Origin: UBA12481 sp012523435
GTDB lineage: Bacteria; Bacteroidota; Bacteroidia; Bacteroidales; UBA12481
Length of the DNA stretch: 64,000 bases
NCBI GenBank assembly: GCA_028686135.1
Contig: JAQUCP010000006.1
Span: forward strand, 62,001 to 126,000
Direction: 5' to 3'
Part shown: in pieces, positions 27,339 to 36,272 of the stretch
Layout: each line of letters begins with the position of its first letter
Position numbering within the stretch: the first letter of the stretch is position 1
Position numbers and translations under genes: made by a program
Notes under the pieces: generated by a model
What the model was told of the DNA's origin: nothing
What the model saw: the letters and a program-made list of their open reading frames with translations, nothing else
Database searches by the model: none

Positions 27339-28145
27339 ATGTACTGGAAAAACGGAGAATTGTTCGAAGGCACCTATCTGGATGGGGAAGATCCAACACA
27401 AGTACCCATGGTGTATGAAGTGTTCAGAGTGCACAGGCAACGCTGCCTGTTCCTGATCGAACACCTGGAACGGCTGTTCCGTTCAATTGAGTTGCTTGGA
27501 TATAAAAAACCTTACACGCTTCAGGAAGTTAACGACTATTTGAATGAGCTCCTTAACTGCGAGCCCGACCGGATCGGTAACATCAAAATCAGGCTGAGCT
27601 GGTGGCCGGAGCCGGTCCTGGAGATCGGATACATACCCCACCGCTACCCCACACGCCAGGAAGCTACCGAAGGTGTCAATGTCAGCACCTTACACGCCGT
27701 CCGAAATACTCCTAACATTAAGCTCTGGAATGCCGCCCTGCGCGAACGCACCAATCGTGAGCTAAAAGAGAAAAATGTTTTTGAAGTGTTGCTGGTAAAT
27801 GAATCCGGGATGATCACAGAGGGCGGTAGATCTAACCTCTTCTTTGTCAGGCATAACGAGCTGTTCACCGCACCCGTCGAAACCGTCCTGCCCGGCATCA
27901 CCCGGGAAACAGTCATCAGCCTGGCCCAACAGTTGGAAATCATCCTGCACGAAAAACACCTCCCGAAATCCGAGATCGCAACCGTAGATGAGATGTTCAC
28001 CTCCGGAACCTCCGCCGGAATCTGTCCGATTCGAGCGGTAAACGGGATAATCTTGCCAGCCAATCGACCAATAACCAACAGATTAAGAGAAGCTTATGAA
28101 AAAATTGTCGAACAACAACTCGGACCAAACAGTTATGGCTGGTAA
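27339..28145 (+). CDS. Class IV aminotransferase (branched-chain aminotransferase/ADC lyase-like)
   Basis: 268 residues from the ATG at 27339, chosen because an earlier frame start would overlap priA. The fold-type IV pattern is clear: an Arg/His stretch (HLERLFRSIELLG), the Lys in NIKLWNAALRE that should hold pyridoxal phosphate, then NESGMITEGGRSNLFFV, TVLPGITRETVI and a C-terminal TSGTSAGICPI. It could be a D-amino acid or branched-chain aminotransferase or a 4-amino-4-deoxychorismate lyase; sequence alone does not decide. The last 11 bp overlap the next gene. Confidence 0.83.
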   Translation: MYWKNGELFEGTYLDGEDPTQVPMVYEVFRVHRQRCLFLIEHLERLFRSIELLGYKKPYTLQEVNDYLNELLNCEPDRIGNIKIRLSWWPEPVLEIGYIPHRYPTRQEATEGVNVSTLHAVRNTPNIKLWNAALRERTNRELKEKNVFEVLLVNESGMITEGGRSNLFFVRHNELFTAPVETVLPGITRETVISLAQQLEIILHEKHLPKSEIATVDEMFTSGTSAGICPIRAVNGIILPANRPITNRLREAYEKIVEQQLGPNSYGW

Positions 28146-29325
28146 ACGTTTCACCCAGGCAGATTTCGATCGAATCACCGATCGGCAGGGCACCAATTCG
28201 ATCAAATGGGATGCCCGTGACCAAGTGTTTGGCAATCCTGATGTTGTTCCGTTGTGGGTAGCTGATATGGATTTTGAGACCCCCGCATTTATTCGCGAAC
28301 GAATTGCCCGGCGGCTGGAACATCCCATCCTGGGGTACACCTATCGGAGCGAGCGTTTCGCGGGGTCATTCATCTCTTGGGTTAACCGAAGGCACCACTG
28401 GGAGGTGGATCCTGAGTGGGTTGTTTTCATGCCCGGCGTAGTGCCTGCCGTGTCGGTCGCCGTGCTGGCCTACACCGATCCAGGCGATGAAGTGATCATC
28501 CAACCACCGGTGTACCATCCATTCTATTTCTGCGTCGAAGGACACAACCGGAAATTGATCCTGAATCCCCTCAAAACCATCAATGGACGATTTACCTTTG
28601 ATCTGGAATTACTCCGCCAACAAATCACGCCAAAAACCCGGCTGCTGATACTCTCAAACCCCCATAATCCAGGCGGAACAGCCTGGAGCGCCGAAGAATT
28701 GGCCAGTCTGGCTGCGATATGCCAGGAAACAGGGGTACGCATTCTCTCCGATGAGATTCATTCCGACCTGACCTACCCTCCCGGCCATCATACCCCGGCT
28801 GTCACAGCTGCTCCGAACTACGCCCACCGGATCATCACCGCCATGGCTCCATCCAAAACCTTTAACATGGCCGGTATGAGTACCTCCATCCTGGTCATCC
28901 CCGATCCCAAAGAACGGAAAACCTATGCTGATCTGGTTTATACACTCCACGTTGGGATGGGTAATGTTTTTGGTTTCGAGGCCCTTCAGGCCGCCTACGA
29001 AGAGGGCGACCAATGGCTGGATGAGCTGCTGACCTATCTTAAGGGAAACCGCGACTACCTCCATCAATTCCTGCAGGCTGAGCTGCCCATGATTACCATG
29101 ATGGTCCCTGATGCAACTTACCTGGCCTGGCTCGATTTCAGAGGTTTGGGCCTCGAACAGAAGGCTTTGGAAGACTTTTTGGTGACCAAAGCAAGCATCG
29201 GTCTCAATATAGGCAAGCAGTTTGGACCTGGTGGGGAAGGTTTCATGAGGCTCAATTTTGGCTGCCCCAGATCTCTTCTGCAGCAGGCGTTAACCCAGCT
29301 CAAAGAAGCTGTAAATAACCTATAA
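28135..29325 (+). CDS. PatB/MalY-type pyridoxal phosphate-dependent C-S lyase
   Basis: 396 residues from the ATG at 28135. The N-terminus FDRITDRQGTNSIKWD, then PLWVADMDFETP, is the hallmark of the MalY/PatB group of aminotransferase class I/II. The PLP site is SPSKTFNMAG, giving Lys near residue 242, and the conserved SNPHNPGG and SDEIHSD are present. These enzymes cleave cystathionine or cysteine conjugates to thiols, pyruvate and ammonia. An ATG at 28096 would overlap the preceding gene by 50 bp and is less likely. The next gene begins on the last base of its stop codon. Confidence 0.92.
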   Translation: MAGKRFTQADFDRITDRQGTNSIKWDARDQVFGNPDVVPLWVADMDFETPAFIRERIARRLEHPILGYTYRSERFAGSFISWVNRRHHWEVDPEWVVFMPGVVPAVSVAVLAYTDPGDEVIIQPPVYHPFYFCVEGHNRKLILNPLKTINGRFTFDLELLRQQITPKTRLLILSNPHNPGGTAWSAEELASLAAICQETGVRILSDEIHSDLTYPPGHHTPAVTAAPNYAHRIITAMAPSKTFNMAGMSTSILVIPDPKERKTYADLVYTLHVGMGNVFGFEALQAAYEEGDQWLDELLTYLKGNRDYLHQFLQAELPMITMMVPDATYLAWLDFRGLGLEQKALEDFLVTKASIGLNIGKQFGPGGEGFMRLNFGCPRSLLQQALTQLKEAVNNL

Positions 29326-30179
29326 TGAACGAGAAGATCGTTATCGCAGGTGGCTCTGGTATGATCGGGCAGGCCCTTCTGGAAATGCTTCACGCAGCCG
29401 GCAGAAACGCGCAGGCACTGAGGCGGCCTTACCGTGCTGAAGACCTGAAAGAGGCAACTGCCATCATCAACCTGGCTGGTGAGAACCTCTCGGCTGGCCG
29501 CTGGACTACCCGCCGTAAAAAACTCATCCTCGACAGCCGGACTCAAACACTAGAGACCCTCCTGAAGCTCAACCAAGAAGCGGGAAATCCCATCAAATCA
29601 CTCATATCTACCTCGGCATCAGGCTATTACGGAACAACCACCACGCAGCATGTTTTTCAGGAAGAGGATCCTCCGGGAACCGATTTTCTAGCCGGGGTGT
29701 GTCGGGCCTGGGAAGAATCCGCTCTCCGTTTTCAATCAGCAGGAACCCGAGTGGCGATCGTCAGAATTGGGGTTGTGCTCACCGATCGTGGAGGTGCCTT
29801 GCCGAAAATGGCCATGCCATTGAAATTTGGCCTGTCGGTGCCATTGGGCAGCGGCAAACAGTGGGTGCCCTGGATCCGGCTCGAAGATCTCTGCCGGATA
29901 TTCATTCACCTTCTGGATGAGCCACAACTCAGTGGCCCATTCAATGCTGCAGCCCCGGAGCCGGTGAATAATCATGAGCTCATGAAAACATTAGCCCGAA
30001 ACAAGCGGCGACTGTTTCTGCCGATCGGGGTTCCACCACTCTTCCTCAAACTGATGCTGGGCGAGATGGCCGTGGTTACCCTTCAAGGCTCACGATTATC
30101 CGCATCCCGAATAGAAGCATCCGGGTTTCGGTTTACCTACAGAAACCTGCCCGAAGCGCTTGGCGGGTTAAAGCTGTAA
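29325..30179 (+). CDS. TIGR01777 family NAD-dependent epimerase-like protein (YfcH-like)
   Basis: 284 residues with the Rossmann start IVIAGGSGMIGQALLEML, AIINLAGENLSAGRWT, the substrate-side STSASGYYG with the Tyr, then PWIRLEDLCRIFIHLL and FNAAAPEPVNN. This is an extended short-chain dehydrogenase-type fold. Its reaction is not known. It is co-transcribed with the PatB gene (TAATG overlap), and its end overlaps the convergent barrel gene by 12 bp. Confidence 0.9.
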   Translation: MNEKIVIAGGSGMIGQALLEMLHAAGRNAQALRRPYRAEDLKEATAIINLAGENLSAGRWTTRRKKLILDSRTQTLETLLKLNQEAGNPIKSLISTSASGYYGTTTTQHVFQEEDPPGTDFLAGVCRAWEESALRFQSAGTRVAIVRIGVVLTDRGGALPKMAMPLKFGLSVPLGSGKQWVPWIRLEDLCRIFIHLLDEPQLSGPFNAAAPEPVNNHELMKTLARNKRRLFLPIGVPPLFLKLMLGEMAVVTLQGSRLSASRIEASGFRFTYRNLPEALGGLKL

Positions 30180-32051
30180 CGACCATACCAACTGGAACCG
30201 GAGAGTCCATCCGCCCAGTTTTCCCTCTGTTCGGTGACCAGCATCGGTATAGGTCATCTTCCCCACCTTCCCCTCCATCATCAATCCGGCCAAAGGCTTG
30301 TAGCGCAGATGGAAAAACCAGCGGGAACCCGACCCCGCCATCACCGGAGCCGACCAGCCGTACAAAAGATCGGGCTCATAAGCATAGAGTGGGTTCATTC
30401 CGGAGGTAACCTGGAAAAGGCGGAATCCGGCGATAGCCCTAATACGGCCACCTGCAAAGCTGGCATAGCAGGAAACATCACCAGTGGTTCCTGCAACTAC
30501 TTGTTTATCTGATCTTTGCCTTTGGTTCTGGATTCCAGCCCGGAACCGCAACATGGCAGCCTGTGCAGGATCACTATCCATTTGTATCTTGAAGATCATG
30601 ACCTCAGGGAGATTTTCTAGCTCGGAGGGTTGAGAAACCACCATCATGCCGGTCAGCAAAACACTCTCGCCCACTTTATACTTAATCTGATGGGACATCT
30701 TTGATGTAGGAAAGGCAAATTTTCGGTTGCTGCCCGGCCACAGGTCACGGCGAGCAGTGAAGTAACCATTCATTTCGAAGCGGCTGGTGGGCGCATACCG
30801 ATATAACCCGGTCAGGTCGGTCGAACCCCGGGTAAAATAGTTGCCCGATTGATGGGTGGAGTACCAAACCGGATAGGATGGTGGAACGCAACTCACTCTT
30901 ACCGATGCACTAAAGCTGCTCATGCTGAACATTCGAAATCCGGCGATCCAGGCCGGCTCTGCCCTCCCCGGACTCCAGGAAGCCTCCGCAAAGAGGATCC
31001 CCACCGGCAGACGCCACTGAAACCATGCTCCTGTTCGCATCCAGGCAGTGGTGTTCGTAGCAAATACCAGCTCCCATTTCGTCTGAGCCATCAGGGGCTT
31101 GTCGTACCGAAATCCAGCCGCAGCTAGGCCCACCTCATAAGATAATCCCCTGTATTTCAATGATATCCCTGATGATCGCTCTCCCAATGACTCCCGCCCG
31201 CGAATCTCTGCTTCGGTACGATGATAGCCAGTACCATAAAGGTGATCAACCATCACCAAGGAGGAGTCCCCATTCAATCCGGACAACGTATCCAGAGCAG
31301 CATCCACCCGCTTGGCAGACAGATAAAACTGGATATCAAGCGACTTCAAAGCCACCCGCCCCGCCAGGCCTCGCAAGTGTCGATTCTCGTCCGTGCCCGG
31401 ATGGAGTCGAACCCCCGTGCCCGGCCGACTGAGTAGAGATGGATCCCCGGGAATCGCCGTGAAAGAAGGGGTAGATGCGAGAATAGACCCTAACCCAAAA
31501 TTAGCCTGGAAATCCCCTAATATCAGATCTTTCAATACTCTGCCGGGATGGACAATAATCCCTGCAGAAAGATGATCGGGCAATCCGGCAACCTTTCTGG
31601 AACGTAGAGGTTCAGAAGCATCCTGATCAGCCAGAAAACGGACCTCAAACTTCCCTGGATTTCTGATTTTGAGGCGGTAACGCGACGAGAAAGGCACCGC
31701 AGCATTTCCCTGTAACACCTCAGCCAATGCTGGTCTCTTGCTCTCCTCTGCCCCCGATGAAGGAAAGCCGATCGATAAAGTTTGCTGAACCCTCGTGCGC
31801 CGGATCTTTGGAAGTGACAGTGAATCTTGTCCGTGCAAAAGGCTATCTTCCTCAACCACCTCAATACCAGAGGATAATAACTCATCAAGAATCTCAGGAT
31901 GTAAGCTGATCTCTTCCCACTCACCCGATTCCATCAGCAGCATGATGAGAGAATCGGGGTCATAGAACACCGATTGGGCATGCAAGGGCCTGACAATAGC
32001 AAAAGCCAGTGAGCAGGCCATGATCAGCATAATGTAACGAGATCCTTTCAT
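30168..32051 (-). CDS. Outer-membrane beta-barrel protein related to the HhH-barrel (ComEA-like) family
   Basis: 627 residues with a signal peptide (LIMACSLAFAIVRPLHAQ). From about residue 125 the protein is a chain of amphipathic beta-strands. The motif LGDFQANFGLGSILAS near residue 195 matches the GDYQxxFGQGL stretch of a large Bacteroidota family that normally carries N-terminal helix-hairpin-helix repeats. Here residues 30-60 (GEWEEISLHPEILDELLSSG) look like only a remnant of that repeat region. Function is unknown; a role in DNA uptake has been guessed for HhH relatives and should not be assumed. It lies downstream of another barrel gene. Confidence 0.6.
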   Translation of the reverse strand: MKGSRYIMLIMACSLAFAIVRPLHAQSVFYDPDSLIMLLMESGEWEEISLHPEILDELLSSGIEVVEEDSLLHGQDSLSLPKIRRTRVQQTLSIGFPSSGAEESKRPALAEVLQGNAAVPFSSRYRLKIRNPGKFEVRFLADQDASEPLRSRKVAGLPDHLSAGIIVHPGRVLKDLILGDFQANFGLGSILASTPSFTAIPGDPSLLSRPGTGVRLHPGTDENRHLRGLAGRVALKSLDIQFYLSAKRVDAALDTLSGLNGDSSLVMVDHLYGTGYHRTEAEIRGRESLGERSSGISLKYRGLSYEVGLAAAGFRYDKPLMAQTKWELVFATNTTAWMRTGAWFQWRLPVGILFAEASWSPGRAEPAWIAGFRMFSMSSFSASVRVSCVPPSYPVWYSTHQSGNYFTRGSTDLTGLYRYAPTSRFEMNGYFTARRDLWPGSNRKFAFPTSKMSHQIKYKVGESVLLTGMMVVSQPSELENLPEVMIFKIQMDSDPAQAAMLRFRAGIQNQRQRSDKQVVAGTTGDVSCYASFAGGRIRAIAGFRLFQVTSGMNPLYAYEPDLLYGWSAPVMAGSGSRWFFHLRYKPLAGLMMEGKVGKMTYTDAGHRTEGKLGGWTLRFQLVWSLQL

Positions 32052-32069
32052 ACCATGGTTGTTGTTGAT

Positions 32070-32831
32070 CTATCGATACTCCATCAGGAAAGTTGGTGTC
32101 AAGCCGGTGTTCATCTGATGATCGAACAGAGCACGAATAGCGTAACGATCGGGACTCCAGGTGAGACCCACACCCACCCCGCCAGGCATCAGGTGCACGA
32201 GGAGCTCCAGGGCAAGATTGGCGGGCAGCTCAACCCGGACACCCCCGAGGAAGGGGCCAACCGAGAGACTGCTGATGTCCAGGGCGAGCATCACAGCCAG
32301 TTGGGGATCAGGAATAAACCTCACCAGCACTTTCAGACGGGGAGCTCCACGAGTCAGCGGCGTATCCGGCAGCAGCCAGCCGGGGATGTCATATAGCTCG
32401 ATCCCTGCGGCAGCATTATCAGTCATGTGACAAAGAATCCGAGCATTGGCCCCCAAGCGGAAAGCCGGCGGTCGGGGCTTGGCACTAATCAACGTGAAAC
32501 GTAGTTGCAACGTGGTGCTGAGCATTCCGATCTGGCGACCATGGCTTAAGTACAGGTGGTAGCGAGCAAATCCGGAGATGCCATCGCGGCAAGTCAGCAC
32601 ACCGGAGACCGCCCCAGGAGCATGCCAGGATACTCCCACTCCAGTAGCATTCCAGTCGGACAGGCAAAAATATTGACGACTAAATACTTGATAAGCAACA
32701 CTTTGCTCATGCTCCGGGATTCGGCCTGACCAATCGGGGAGGTTCAATGCCAGGGATGCGGCCGTTTGCGAATGAAGTGGGCCGGCAACCAAGAGCAAAA
32801 TCAGGGTGGAGATAAAAATAGGATAGCGCAT
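32070..32831 (-). CDS. Predicted outer-membrane protein, function unknown
   Basis: 253 residues with a signal peptide (TLILLLVAGPLHSQ). The rest alternates polar and hydrophobic residues as in a small beta-barrel, for example LKVLVRFIPDPQLAVMLALDIS and VGVGLTWSPDRYAIRALFDHQ. I do not recognise the family. It ends 18 bp before the HhH-barrel relative on the same strand, so the pair probably forms one envelope unit, possibly read from the purE promoter. Confidence 0.6.
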   Translation of the reverse strand: MRYPIFISTLILLLVAGPLHSQTAASLALNLPDWSGRIPEHEQSVAYQVFSRQYFCLSDWNATGVGVSWHAPGAVSGVLTCRDGISGFARYHLYLSHGRQIGMLSTTLQLRFTLISAKPRPPAFRLGANARILCHMTDNAAAGIELYDIPGWLLPDTPLTRGAPRLKVLVRFIPDPQLAVMLALDISSLSVGPFLGGVRVELPANLALELLVHLMPGGVGVGLTWSPDRYAIRALFDHQMNTGLTPTFLMEYR

Positions 32832-32880
32832 CTTCCGGTTTACCCGTATAGATGCGCTGTAACCTAAGAAGAGGAAAAAA

Positions 32881-33393
32881 TCAGTTTGTTTTCATTCGGA
32901 ACTTAACCTCTTTCAGCGACTCATTAGCTTTGGTCACCTTAGAGGCGAGGCTGGCTTTGAAATTTAGCATCTGCTGATAAAGAGCCGGATCTCCGGTTGC
33001 CAGCATCTCCACAGCCAGAATTCCCGCGTTGCGAGCCCCGTCGAGGGCCACAGTGGCCACCGGAATGCCCGACGGCATCTGCAAGATCGACAGCATCGAA
33101 TCCCATCCATCGATGGAATTGGACGACTTGATCGGGACTCCGATAACCGGGCAGGCGGTCATGGCTGCCACCACACCCGGAAGATGCGCCGCACCGCCAG
33201 CCCCGGCAATGATCACCCGAACACCACGATCATAGGCACTTCGGGCAAAATCCGCTACCAAATCTGGCGTGCGATGGGCTGATAACGCATGTATCTCAAA
33301 AGGTATCTCAAACTCTTCCAGCAGCTTAGCTGCCTCCTGCATGATGGGAAGATCAGAAGTGCTTCCCATGATGATGCTCACTTTCGGGTTCAT
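32881..33393 (-). CDS. purE: N5-carboxyaminoimidazole ribonucleotide mutase
   Basis: 170 residues from the ATG at 33393. An upstream in-frame start (33444) would overlap the hpt start. The class I PurE motifs GSTSDLP, SAHRTPD, AGAGGAAHLPGV and SSNSIDGWDSMLS are all present. The enzyme shifts the carboxylate in purine synthesis. It is divergent from the purine salvage gene hpt with 50 bp between starts, a sensible pairing of synthesis and salvage. Confidence 0.96.
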   Translation of the reverse strand: MNPKVSIIMGSTSDLPIMQEAAKLLEEFEIPFEIHALSAHRTPDLVADFARSAYDRGVRVIIAGAGGAAHLPGVVAAMTACPVIGVPIKSSNSIDGWDSMLSILQMPSGIPVATVALDGARNAGILAVEMLATGDPALYQQMLNFKASLASKVTKANESLKEVKFRMKTN

Positions 33394-33410
33394 TCCTGTC
33401 GATGTTTTAT

Positions 33411-33418
33411 TAGCTTTG
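33411..33418 (+). promoter_or_regulatory. -7 promoter element for hpt
   Basis: TAGCTTTG fits TAnnTTTG, 25 bp before the ATG at 33444. No TTG at the usual -33 distance. Confidence 0.45.
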
Positions 33419-33443
33419 CAATTTAGGAAAAACCCCAGAATCA

Positions 33444-34007
33444 ATGATTATGGACCGGATCAAAGTGCTCGACAAAACTTTTGTGAAATTCATCGACCGG
33501 GAAGAGATCCAGCAGGTAGTAGCACGGATGGCCAGGGAAATCGACCGGGACCTTGGGGATGAGAATCCCCTCTTTCTGTCTGTGCTGAACGGATCGTTTA
33601 TGTTTACGGCCGACCTGTTTAAGGAGCTCAAAAGACCTTGCCGCGTCTCATTTGTCAAGATGGCCTCTTATCTGGGAACCGGATCCACGGGCCAGGTCCA
33701 TCAACTGATCGGATTGCAGGAAAATCTTAAAGGTCAATCGGTTATCATTCTTGAAGATATTGTTGATTCCGGACTAACCATGGTCAAGCTGCTGGAGCAT
33801 GTCAGCACCCTGCACCCGGCCAGCGTTCGGGTAGCCTCACTCCTCTTTAAGCCCGATGCGTTCAAGGCTGACTTCAAGATCGATTATCTTGGCATGTCCA
33901 TACCCAATGATTTTGTCGTTGGATATGGCCTTGATTATGATGGGTTTGGGAGGAATTATGGGGAATTATACCGATTGGAAGAAGCAGAAAACCCAACAGA
34001 AGGTTAA
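33444..34007 (+). CDS. hpt: Hypoxanthine phosphoribosyltransferase
   Basis: 187 residues. The PRPP-binding motif is VIILEDIVDSGLTM near residue 105, preceded by LFLSVLNGSFMFTADL and the flexible loop VKMASYLGTGS; PNDFVVGYGLDY near the end closes the base-binding site. It salvages hypoxanthine and guanine. The start at 33444 or the second ATG at 33450 is possible. It leads the plus-strand run hpt-adk-obgE-PAP2. Confidence 0.95.
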   Translation: MIMDRIKVLDKTFVKFIDREEIQQVVARMAREIDRDLGDENPLFLSVLNGSFMFTADLFKELKRPCRVSFVKMASYLGTGSTGQVHQLIGLQENLKGQSVIILEDIVDSGLTMVKLLEHVSTLHPASVRVASLLFKPDAFKADFKIDYLGMSIPNDFVVGYGLDYDGFGRNYGELYRLEEAENPTEG

Positions 34008-34016
34008 AAAAACACC

Positions 34017-34595
34017 ATGAAACATATCATTTTATTCGGACCTCCGGGAGCCGGGAAAGGAACCCAGGCTGCCCTACTGGTAGATCATCTTGGGTTCCTG
34101 CACATTTCCACAGGCGATTTGCTCCGTGCGGAGATAGCCAAACGGACTGAACTGGGGATCCGGGCTGCTGAATTTATTGATGCCGGTGAACTGGTACCGG
34201 ATGAGACCGTGATCGGGATGATCCGCAACCGCCTACAGGAGATGTGCATGGTTCCGGGGATCATCTATGACGGATTCCCCCGGACACTTCCCCAAGCCAA
34301 CGCACTGGATGCCATGCTGGCCAGCAGGCAGGAACAGATCGATGGCCTCCTTTCACTGGAAGTGCCCCATGAGGAGCTGATCAAAAGACTAACTATCAGA
34401 GGAGAAACATCAGGGCGATCGGATGATACCGATCTGGCAACCATAGAAAACAGGATTGAGGTGTACGAGAAGAAAACCAAACCCATTATCGATCACTATG
34501 AAGCGCTCGGTCACCACTACCCCGTGGTAGGCACCGGGAACATTGATGAAATCTCGGAGCGCCTGATCACTGTTATTAAAACCAGAATTATCTGA
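34017..34595 (+). CDS. adk: Adenylate kinase (short-lid form)
   Basis: 192 residues. P-loop GPPGAGKGTQ (residues 8-17), HISTGDLLRAE, IYDGFPRTLPQA and LTIRGETSGRSDD. The lid domain is short and has no zinc-binding cysteines, the usual form in Bacteroidota. It equilibrates ATP, ADP and AMP. Ten bp separate it from hpt. Confidence 0.97.
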   Translation: MKHIILFGPPGAGKGTQAALLVDHLGFLHISTGDLLRAEIAKRTELGIRAAEFIDAGELVPDETVIGMIRNRLQEMCMVPGIIYDGFPRTLPQANALDAMLASRQEQIDGLLSLEVPHEELIKRLTIRGETSGRSDDTDLATIENRIEVYEKKTKPIIDHYEALGHHYPVVGTGNIDEISERLITVIKTRII

Positions 34596-34641
34596 TTATC
34601 AATACTTTAAATACGCTAATCAATCAACGAAAAGCCTGACT

Positions 34642-35634
34642 ATGAGCAACGAAAACTTCATCGACTATGTCAAGATCTTTGTGCGGTCAGGCAGAGGAGG
34701 AGCCGGCTCAGCCCATCTTAAACGGGTGAAATATAACCCCAAAGCCGGTCCAGATGGCGGAGACGGCGGCAGGGGTGGTCATGTCATCCTTCGAGCCAAC
34801 GATCAAAAATGGACGCTGCTGCATCTGAAATATAACCGGCATGTTTTTGCCGAACATGGCGAATCTGGAAGCAAAGATATCAAGACAGGCGCCAGTGGAA
34901 AGGATGTTTATATCGATGTTCCGCTTGGCACCGTAGCCCGGGATGGAGAGACAGAGGAGTTCCTGATGGAGATCACCCAGGCCGGAGAAGAAAAAATCCT
35001 GGTCCCTGGCGGGCGGGGCGGCCTGGGCAATGTCAACTTCAAGTCGGCCACCAACCAAACACCCCGCTACGCCCAACCCGGCGAGCCCTACCAGGAGGGC
35101 TGGATCATCCTGGAACTCAAAATCCTGGCTGATGTCGGATTGGTGGGATTCCCCAACGCCGGCAAGTCAACCCTCCTCTCGGTTGTCTCCGCCGCTAAAC
35201 CTAAAATCGGAAATTACCCCTTCACAACGCTCACCCCAAACCTGGGTATGGTGGAATACCGCGAGGGCCGCTCCTTTGTAATGGCTGATATTCCAGGTAT
35301 CATCGAAGGGGCATCCGAGGGTAAAGGACTGGGGTTAAGGTTTTTACGACATATCGAACGAAATCCCGCCCTGTTGTTCGTGATACCAGCCGACAGCCAA
35401 GATATCCGGCACGAATATGAGGTGCTGGTCAAGGAGCTGGAAGAGTATAATCCCGAGCTGCTCGACAAGAAAAGAATTCTGGGGATATCAAAATCTGATC
35501 TACTGGATGAGGAGCTCATCACCGAAATCCGGAACGATCTGCCCGATTTGCCCACAGTGTTCTTTTCGGCGCTGACGATGAAAAATATCGACAAACTCAA
35601 AGACCTGATTTGGCAGGTTCTCCAAAGCGATTGA
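34642..35634 (+). CDS. obgE: GTPase ObgE/CgtA
   Basis: 330 residues. The glycine-rich Obg fold covers residues 1-160 (GRGGAGSAHLKRVKYNPKAG, GGDGGRGG). The G domain follows with G1 GFPNAGKST, switch region FTTLTPNLG, G3 DIPGIIEGA and SKSDLLD. There is no C-terminal TGS-like OCT domain, as is normal for short Obg forms. It acts in ribosome maturation and stress signalling. Confidence 0.97.
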   Translation: MSNENFIDYVKIFVRSGRGGAGSAHLKRVKYNPKAGPDGGDGGRGGHVILRANDQKWTLLHLKYNRHVFAEHGESGSKDIKTGASGKDVYIDVPLGTVARDGETEEFLMEITQAGEEKILVPGGRGGLGNVNFKSATNQTPRYAQPGEPYQEGWIILELKILADVGLVGFPNAGKSTLLSVVSAAKPKIGNYPFTTLTPNLGMVEYREGRSFVMADIPGIIEGASEGKGLGLRFLRHIERNPALLFVIPADSQDIRHEYEVLVKELEEYNPELLDKKRILGISKSDLLDEELITEIRNDLPDLPTVFFSALTMKNIDKLKDLIWQVLQSD

Positions 35635-35637
35635 CCC

Positions 35638-36240
35638 ATGCCCGGAAAATTAGCTGAGCTGGACCAACAACTGTTTCTTTATCTCAACCACCTGGGGTGC
35701 GACGGGCTCGATCCGGTGATGCGTTTTCTCAGCGGACCGGTGCCCTGGATTCTGTTGACGTTATTAATCCTGCTGGTTACAGCACAACGATCCAACTGGA
35801 AATTCAATGATAAGTCGTTCTGGATCATTTTAACAGCTTTTGCCATCGCCTCACTGATCAGTGAACAATCATCCGTCCATCTGTTTAAGAATGTCTTTGA
35901 GCGACTCCGCCCCTGTCATGAGCCAGCCCTGGCGGAACAGGTCAGACTGGCAGCCAGCCGCTGTGGAGGAGCGTTTGGCTTCGTCTCAACCCATGCCTCC
36001 AACTCATTTACCTTGGCCATCCTCATTTTGCTCATATTTAAACGCAATTGGCTATCAATCAGTGTATTTGTTTGGGCTACCCTGATCAGCTACTCCCGCA
36101 TTTATGTGGGCGTTCATTATCCGGGGGATGTGCTCGGGGGGATGCTGCTCGGATGTGCAATAGCCGTGGTTGTGTATTTAGTTTATCAGCAGATGGAGGG
36201 AAAAAAGAATAACACCAAAGCAGTTAATAGTCAGGGTTGA
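35638..36240 (+). CDS. PAP2 family membrane phosphatase
   Basis: 200 residues with about five membrane helices. The three phosphatase motifs are present: KNVFERLRPCH, FVSTHASNSF with the catalytic His, and SYSRIYVGVHYPGDVLGG. These enzymes remove phosphate from lipid carriers such as undecaprenyl pyrophosphate or phosphatidic acid at the periplasmic face. It begins 3 bp after obgE, so the two are co-transcribed. Confidence 0.9.
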   Translation: MPGKLAELDQQLFLYLNHLGCDGLDPVMRFLSGPVPWILLTLLILLVTAQRSNWKFNDKSFWIILTAFAIASLISEQSSVHLFKNVFERLRPCHEPALAEQVRLAASRCGGAFGFVSTHASNSFTLAILILLIFKRNWLSISVFVWATLISYSRIYVGVHYPGDVLGGMLLGCAIAVVVYLVYQQMEGKKNNTKAVNSQG

Positions 36241-36272
36241 CACTCATTTTTTAACCTAATATTTTCAATTGT

